In this document: piece by piece, positions 12,072-64,000 of the stretch
Position numbering within the stretch: the first letter of the stretch is position 1
How the letters are laid out: each line of letters begins with the position of its first letter
Source: Membranipora membranacea
Lineage: Eukaryota; Bryozoa; Gymnolaemata; Cheilostomatida; Membraniporidae
Length of the DNA: 64,000 bases
Reading direction: 5' to 3'
NCBI GenBank assembly: GCA_914767715.1
Contig: OU612069.1
Location: forward strand, 9,793,387-9,857,386
Program-made: the position numbers and the translations under genes
The notes under the pieces: generated by a model
The model's input: only the letters and a program-made list of their open reading frames with translations
Told to the model about the DNA's origin: nothing
Database searches by the model: none

Positions 12072-12169
12072 CTAGATCAAGTTTGATCCATTTTCCCCCC
12101 AATGGAATTGCGCCCCCCCCCCACTCTACTGACACGCCGAAGGGGAAAAATGGATCAAACTTGATCTAG
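12072..12169. mobile_element. CTAG-end palindromic MITE, copy 2
   Basis: 98 bp. Ends CTAGATCAAGTTTGATCCAT and its exact complement ATGGATCAAACTTGATCTAG. The inner part is C-rich with GACACGCCGAAGGGG. Confidence 0.85.
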
Positions 12170-12919
12170 TACACAGCTGTTTGACTCTCATGTTAACCTA
12201 GCCTTATCAATGCGACCCCTTAATTCAAAACTAACAAAAAAATCGGGACAGCCGTGATAATTGCCAAGCAAACCTAGATTGAGAGATTTATTTTTAAGAC
12301 GCATCAGTTGCATTAATTTATTTGATTCGATATTTTATTCAAGAAAGGAGTTGGGAAAACTGTCTCACCCCCGACTGCCCGACTACTATGAGGACATAAG
12401 TATAAAAGGGTCAGAGCTAGCAGTAGCTGGATAGGATAAGAATGTGCTATTATTGTTTGAGCTGATTTAGTTGGAAAGAGGAGGTTCGTTATGGCATAGC
12501 AAGTGACAAGTCGATTAGCTGATTAGCTGATCTAACAGGGCATAGGCATGTGGCATAAGCAAAAAGCATTGATAATTGATAATTAAAATATTGAAAAAGA
12601 AAAAAAATTGCCAAATTATCAATAATGATAAAACATAGCAATCTTCTGAGCTAATCGTAATCTTTTAGAAGTTCAGTGGGTTCATCAACATTATACGTCA
12701 TATATATGATTAATATTTTTTTTAAGAATCTCTCTCATAAGGATATTGGTAAAATAACCAAACAATTCAGTATGGCGATCAGTAAAGCCACATGAGGCAG
12801 ACTGCAACAGGCACAACTGTCACAGAGCTGATTGAGAGGCGCATATATCACTTATTCTTGTGTGCCGGGTTCTAGAAAACGCGGAAAGGCGGAAAATCGG
12901 TTTCATAGCGGAAAATCAT

Positions 12920-13405
12920 TTTCCGCATTTTTGAAAACGCAGAAAATGGTTTTCACCTTGAATTTGTTGATAATGCTAAAAAGAACTACTGGAAAGAAAT
13001 TGAGACATCACCACTGTATCATGTGAGTGTTTTTGGTAGAAATCAATTGGAAAAAATTTTTTTTTTTGAAAAAGCGGAAAAATTGTTTGCCTCAAAAGTT
13101 TATCTTAATGCATAGAAAATGAACTACAACCCATTAAAATATCATCTACCATCTGTTTCCAGCCTGAATTTCAGGATTTTCATTTTATGAAAACGCGGAA
13201 AATGGTTTTTCACCTTGAATTTGTTGATGATGCTAAAAAAGACTACTGGAAAGACATTGAGACATCACCACTGTATCACTGCCCAATATCATGTGTTGAG
13301 TTGATTACTCTGACAAAACGTCCCTTTACACATTTGGGTTACAAGTATTTCTTTGTTTGTATTTCCCCAGTCTTGGTTTGTATGTTTAATAAAGACTCAT
13401 CATAA
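12920..13405 (+). other. Tandemly duplicated exon-like unit of unknown function
   Basis: Two copies about 250 bp apart encode FVDDAKKDYWKDIETSPLYH (13207..13280 region) and a near copy FVDNAKKNYWKEIETSPLYH (12956..13022 region). The second is preceded by a possible acceptor (TGTTTCCAG, near 13161), stays open to 13405, and is followed by AATAAA at about 13390. The first has one base fewer before the shared part and ends at a possible donor (CATGTGAGTG). Differences are synonymous or conservative (D/N, D/E). I do not recognise the family. Confidence 0.4.
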
Positions 13406-15184
13406 AATTAATGCTCCTACTATTTTTTTTGGGCTCTTTTATACTAAAACTCAATACGTCACTTAAGCCTAACATCAATACTGATAAAAAGACTATCATT
13501 GTCGCCAAGTGAATGCAGCAAAAAAAACTAAATTGGACAATGTCTCCTCAGCTCACTTACAAAATTGTTGGTTATTCACGGATCAATCATCATCCTCATT
13601 TGTTTAATGGAGTTTAAGTTTTTTAGGTTGCCCCTCAAATATCTAGACCAAGCTTGATCAAAATATGGAGCCGTTAAGATGTCAGTAGAGTGTAAGGAGC
13701 ATCTCTTAGTAGAGACAAATTCATTCTACATTCGCCAATATATGTCAGCATTGGAAAGACTCATTAGGTTGCGATTGCATGTTTGCGTTTGAATCCACTC
13801 CCGGCCACTTGCCCACTTACACTAGCCGACCGGTTATTATTACAGGAGAGCGACTCTGACTTTTTGCAAATATAGTCCTATGACCTTTATACCGTCAAAA
13901 CAATACAAGAATAGAAAAAGATCTTTCATCTAAACTGTAGTGCAAGGTATAATCAACTACAGGTTGTAAATGAGGAAGGACAGATAAGAGTGCTGCATAA
14001 GAACTCGGGCTACATCCGGGAATGCGGAGGAAGGAGGCATCAAAAAGCAGGCTGTCTAAAGCTAAGGCCACACGCTCTTGCACAAATCCGTAATTCTTGC
14101 AAATTAAATTTCGTACGAATATCAGCCGTCCACACATGATTGTCATTTCCCAAATTTGTACTAATGATTTATGGGTGAACTAGTGAATGAGATAAAACAA
14201 AGTAGTTGCACCAATACTGGACACCTCAGCATATCTCATGTAAGTTTGAATACACTACATAAACAACAGGATTTTTATTGTACAGAGTGATGACAACACT
14301 AGTATAGTATAAGATCACTGGGAAAAATTTTAAGTAGTCATACAATCGTTGACATTTGGCATCACACAAACTGTTGAGCGTATACAATGTAGAAATAATC
14401 ACATTTAAATAACGTATTGGCAACAGAAATATATTGAATCAGTTGGCGGGAACTTTGAAAACTACTACCACTCATTATAATTGTAAGGGCAGAAATTAGG
14501 CTCAATAGTAATAGAAACTGGTAAGTCAATATAAATGCAGACCAGTTATGTAACTTGGCACATCTAATATAACATGATGTCAAAAACTATAATCATCATA
14601 AAGAAGCAAGAAAAAATTCATAAATCCAGGGATTCAAACTTCTAAAAGGTTCTGGCATGGCCAGTTTTATCTAAGCTAGTGGAAAGAAGCTTCCCAGCAA
14701 CACACTTTTTAAATTATGGGTACAGATTTTCTCATTGGCATGGCTGTACTGATTGGGTCTATAGACTATTTGTTGAAAAGGAATTCTATAAATCTGTCCC
14801 ACAATGCAATATCAAGGCATTTGAATCACTACTGAGACATGGCATATTACACTTTGAGGGAAGATTTGAACATCAGTATCTATAGAAAAATATATCAACA
14901 TACATGTTGTGCTTCGATTTTGATTTGTCCAAGGAATTAGGATTGGTTTCGAGTTGTCCTATCTGCGCTTCAAAAATCAGTTGCGATGAGAAAGATATTC
15001 TCGATATGTCAAATGGTTTTTGCCCTTTATAAACTTTTGTTGTAATCTCTCCTTATGCAAATTCATAAATACATAAACTTCTCAGGTTCTTAGTTCCTAA
15101 AGTTCCAGATTTTATCGATGTTCTCGAGGACAGAAGCGAGAGATTGATTTGATACAGTAATATTAACATCTTAAGTGATAAAGA
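13406..15184. other. Non-coding; includes gene B 3' UTR side
   Basis: Between the exon-like unit and the gene B stop codon. It contains a fragment with the end sequence of the CTAG-end MITE near 13651, a possible degenerate SINE at about 13740..13860, and short hydrophobic open frames at 14226..14583 (minus) which I could not assign. Confidence 0.4.
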
Positions 15185-62667
<47,483 letters not shown>

Positions 62668-62816
62668 CTGAAAAACAAAAGGCAGTTAGGCTAGGTAGGT
62701 TAAATTTTATTTAGCTAAATTCTATTTTATCTAAGAAAAGGGATGAGACTAGTAAGGTTAGGTAAGTGACAATATTTATCTAGCATCTATTTTATTATTT
62801 CTAAAAGATTTATTTA

Positions 62817-64000
62817 TTTATAGAGGTTGGCTTGAAAGTATACAAATAACAGATAGTTAAAGGCAACTTGTTGACCTCTGAGACAGACAAAAAAAACAAA
62901 AAGAGAAAAAAAAATCAAGCTTAGTTAGGCTATATGTGGTAAAAGTATAATAGAGTAATTTGACATGGTGGATAAAGAATTGTTATGTCATTCAAAGATT
63001 AAAATACTGTGGTTATTGAAATATGTGGGAAGAAAAAGGACTTAAAGAAAAATAATAATCAGAAGATGTTAATGCCAAGGTTGTGTTACACTGTAGGCTA
63101 CATCAAGTAAATGATACCAGATTCTGTGGCCGTTGATTTTTCAGCGTGAATGCATGTAATAGATTCATCTGAGCTGATTTACCAAAATTGGTACGGAATG
63201 ATGGTATTACTATGAAGCATTTACTTCTCAGAGTACGTTGATGTCTATTTGCTTTTTGTACAAGGTGAAGGATATGTTTAGATGCCTTGTTTTTTGCCAC
63301 TTTTTTGTGTGTAAACTTATGAAATAGGTAAATACTTCTACTATGTAATGTTGGGAGGTTCAAAAGTGTTCTGCCAGTTGTGACCGAAAATTCTCTAAGC
63401 GCAGATATGATAATTCTGATGGCTTTATTTTGGACCTTTTCGATGGTCTCTGTGGTTTTTTGTGCAGTTTCTGAGCAATATTCATGAATAGGTCGAACTA
63501 AAATTTTGTAGGTCTTGAGTCTTTTTTCTATTCATAAACTTTCTAAGTTTCGCTATTAAGTATACAACTCTATATGCTCTGGTTGCCACATCTATTGTTT
63601 GAAAGGAGAGGTCTGTATCAAGGATGACCCCTAATACATTGATTGCAAATTGTGACTCGATTTTGGTGCTTTGGTGGTCAATATGGTAAAAGTTTTTAAG
63701 ATTTCGGTTTGAGAAAACACAGAATTGTGTTTTTGCAATATTTAGTGTTAAGAGATTGGTTTTGTACCATGTTGATTGCTGCTGAGTGTTTGGGTGTCTT
63801 CCAATACCTCCGGTATACTGGTAGCTACACAAATTAATAAGGTATCATCTGCGTAGGCAAAAGAGTCATGAAACAAGTTCAGTAAACTATTGATGGCAAT
63901 ATTACTTAATACATGTAGCTAGAGTTTATGATTCACGGTATCGAACGCTTTCCTTACGTCTAGGGATAGAGCCCCAATGTAGCACGGAGCTGGTTAGTCA
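62817..64000 (-). mobile_element. LINE fragment (CR1/jockey-like), truncated by the window edge
   Basis: Minus-strand pieces encode ALSLDVRKAFDTVNHKL, then (after an internal loss) FAYADDTLLI, then LTLNIAKTQFCVFSN and NVLGVILDTDLSFQ, and finally LPTLHSRSIYLFHKFTHKK to a stop at 63103. Stops, frameshifts and a deletion between the first two motifs show it is dead. The 3' tail is TTTA-rich. Inserted between exon 2 and the expected exon 1 of gene B; the left copy lacks it at about 5790. Confidence 0.88.

Noticed and set aside
14226-14583. Chemoreceptor-like membrane protein remnant
   Set aside because: Two hydrophobic frames in different phases, but no family motif could be identified.

Overview
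The window is nuclear DNA from an invertebrate animal. It is AT-rich, coding exons are short and separated by long GT-AG introns, and introns and flanks are full of MITEs, foldback elements, tRNA-derived SINEs and broken LINEs. The phylum cannot be fixed from this window. The FCGS-x-FW amino terminus of the predicted transporter is, from memory, the usual invertebrate form of long MRP proteins.

The main content is a complete (except for its first coding exon) minus-strand gene for a long MRP-type ABC transporter of the ABCC1/2/3 group, from 62667 down to 15185. Thirty constitutive or alternative coding exons (exons 2 to 31) keep one open frame with matching phases at every junction. With a 21-residue first exon, as seen in the neighbouring copy, the protein would be about 1567 residues: TMD0, L0 linker, TMD1, NBD1, linker, TMD2, NBD2. 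Exon 23 exists in two tandem versions (22796..22935 and 22039..22178), both exactly 140 nt, both starting in the same phase, about one third identical, and both encoding the same TMD2 membrane segment. Including both or neither would break the frame, so these look like mutually exclusive exons.

The left end carries exons 1 and 2 of a second, tandem ABCC gene (gene A; 8012..7950 and 5648..5448, minus strand). Its next exon should lie about 0.5 kb beyond the left edge. Sequence 1..4292 matches 43246..49040, and 4293..5790 matches 61193..62812, so the left edge is a copy of the 5' part of the complete gene (gene B). The two exon 2 copies differ at three synonymous positions only. Mobile elements present in one copy and absent in the other give clean before/after comparisons: a LINE and a 2-kb inverted-repeat element only in gene B, a hAT-like MITE with 8-bp target duplication only in gene A, and a 12-kb segment only in gene B. 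Uncollapsed haplotypes in the assembly are an alternative to a true tandem duplication.

Layout: 1..8012 gene A 5' part; 8013..15184 intergenic, with a tandem array of hairpin-containing units (9.6 to 10.8 kb), a decayed NHL/TRIM-like fragment (11.0 to 11.8 kb) and a duplicated exon-like unit (12.9 to 13.4 kb); 15185..42717 gene B exons 31 to 3; 42718..62466 a 19.7-kb intron with nested transposons, tandem repeats, perfect palindromes and a possible small membrane-protein gene or alternative first exon (58.4 to 59.4 kb); 62467..62667 exon 2; 62817..64000 a LINE fragment running off the right edge. Gene B exon 1 is expected beyond 64000.
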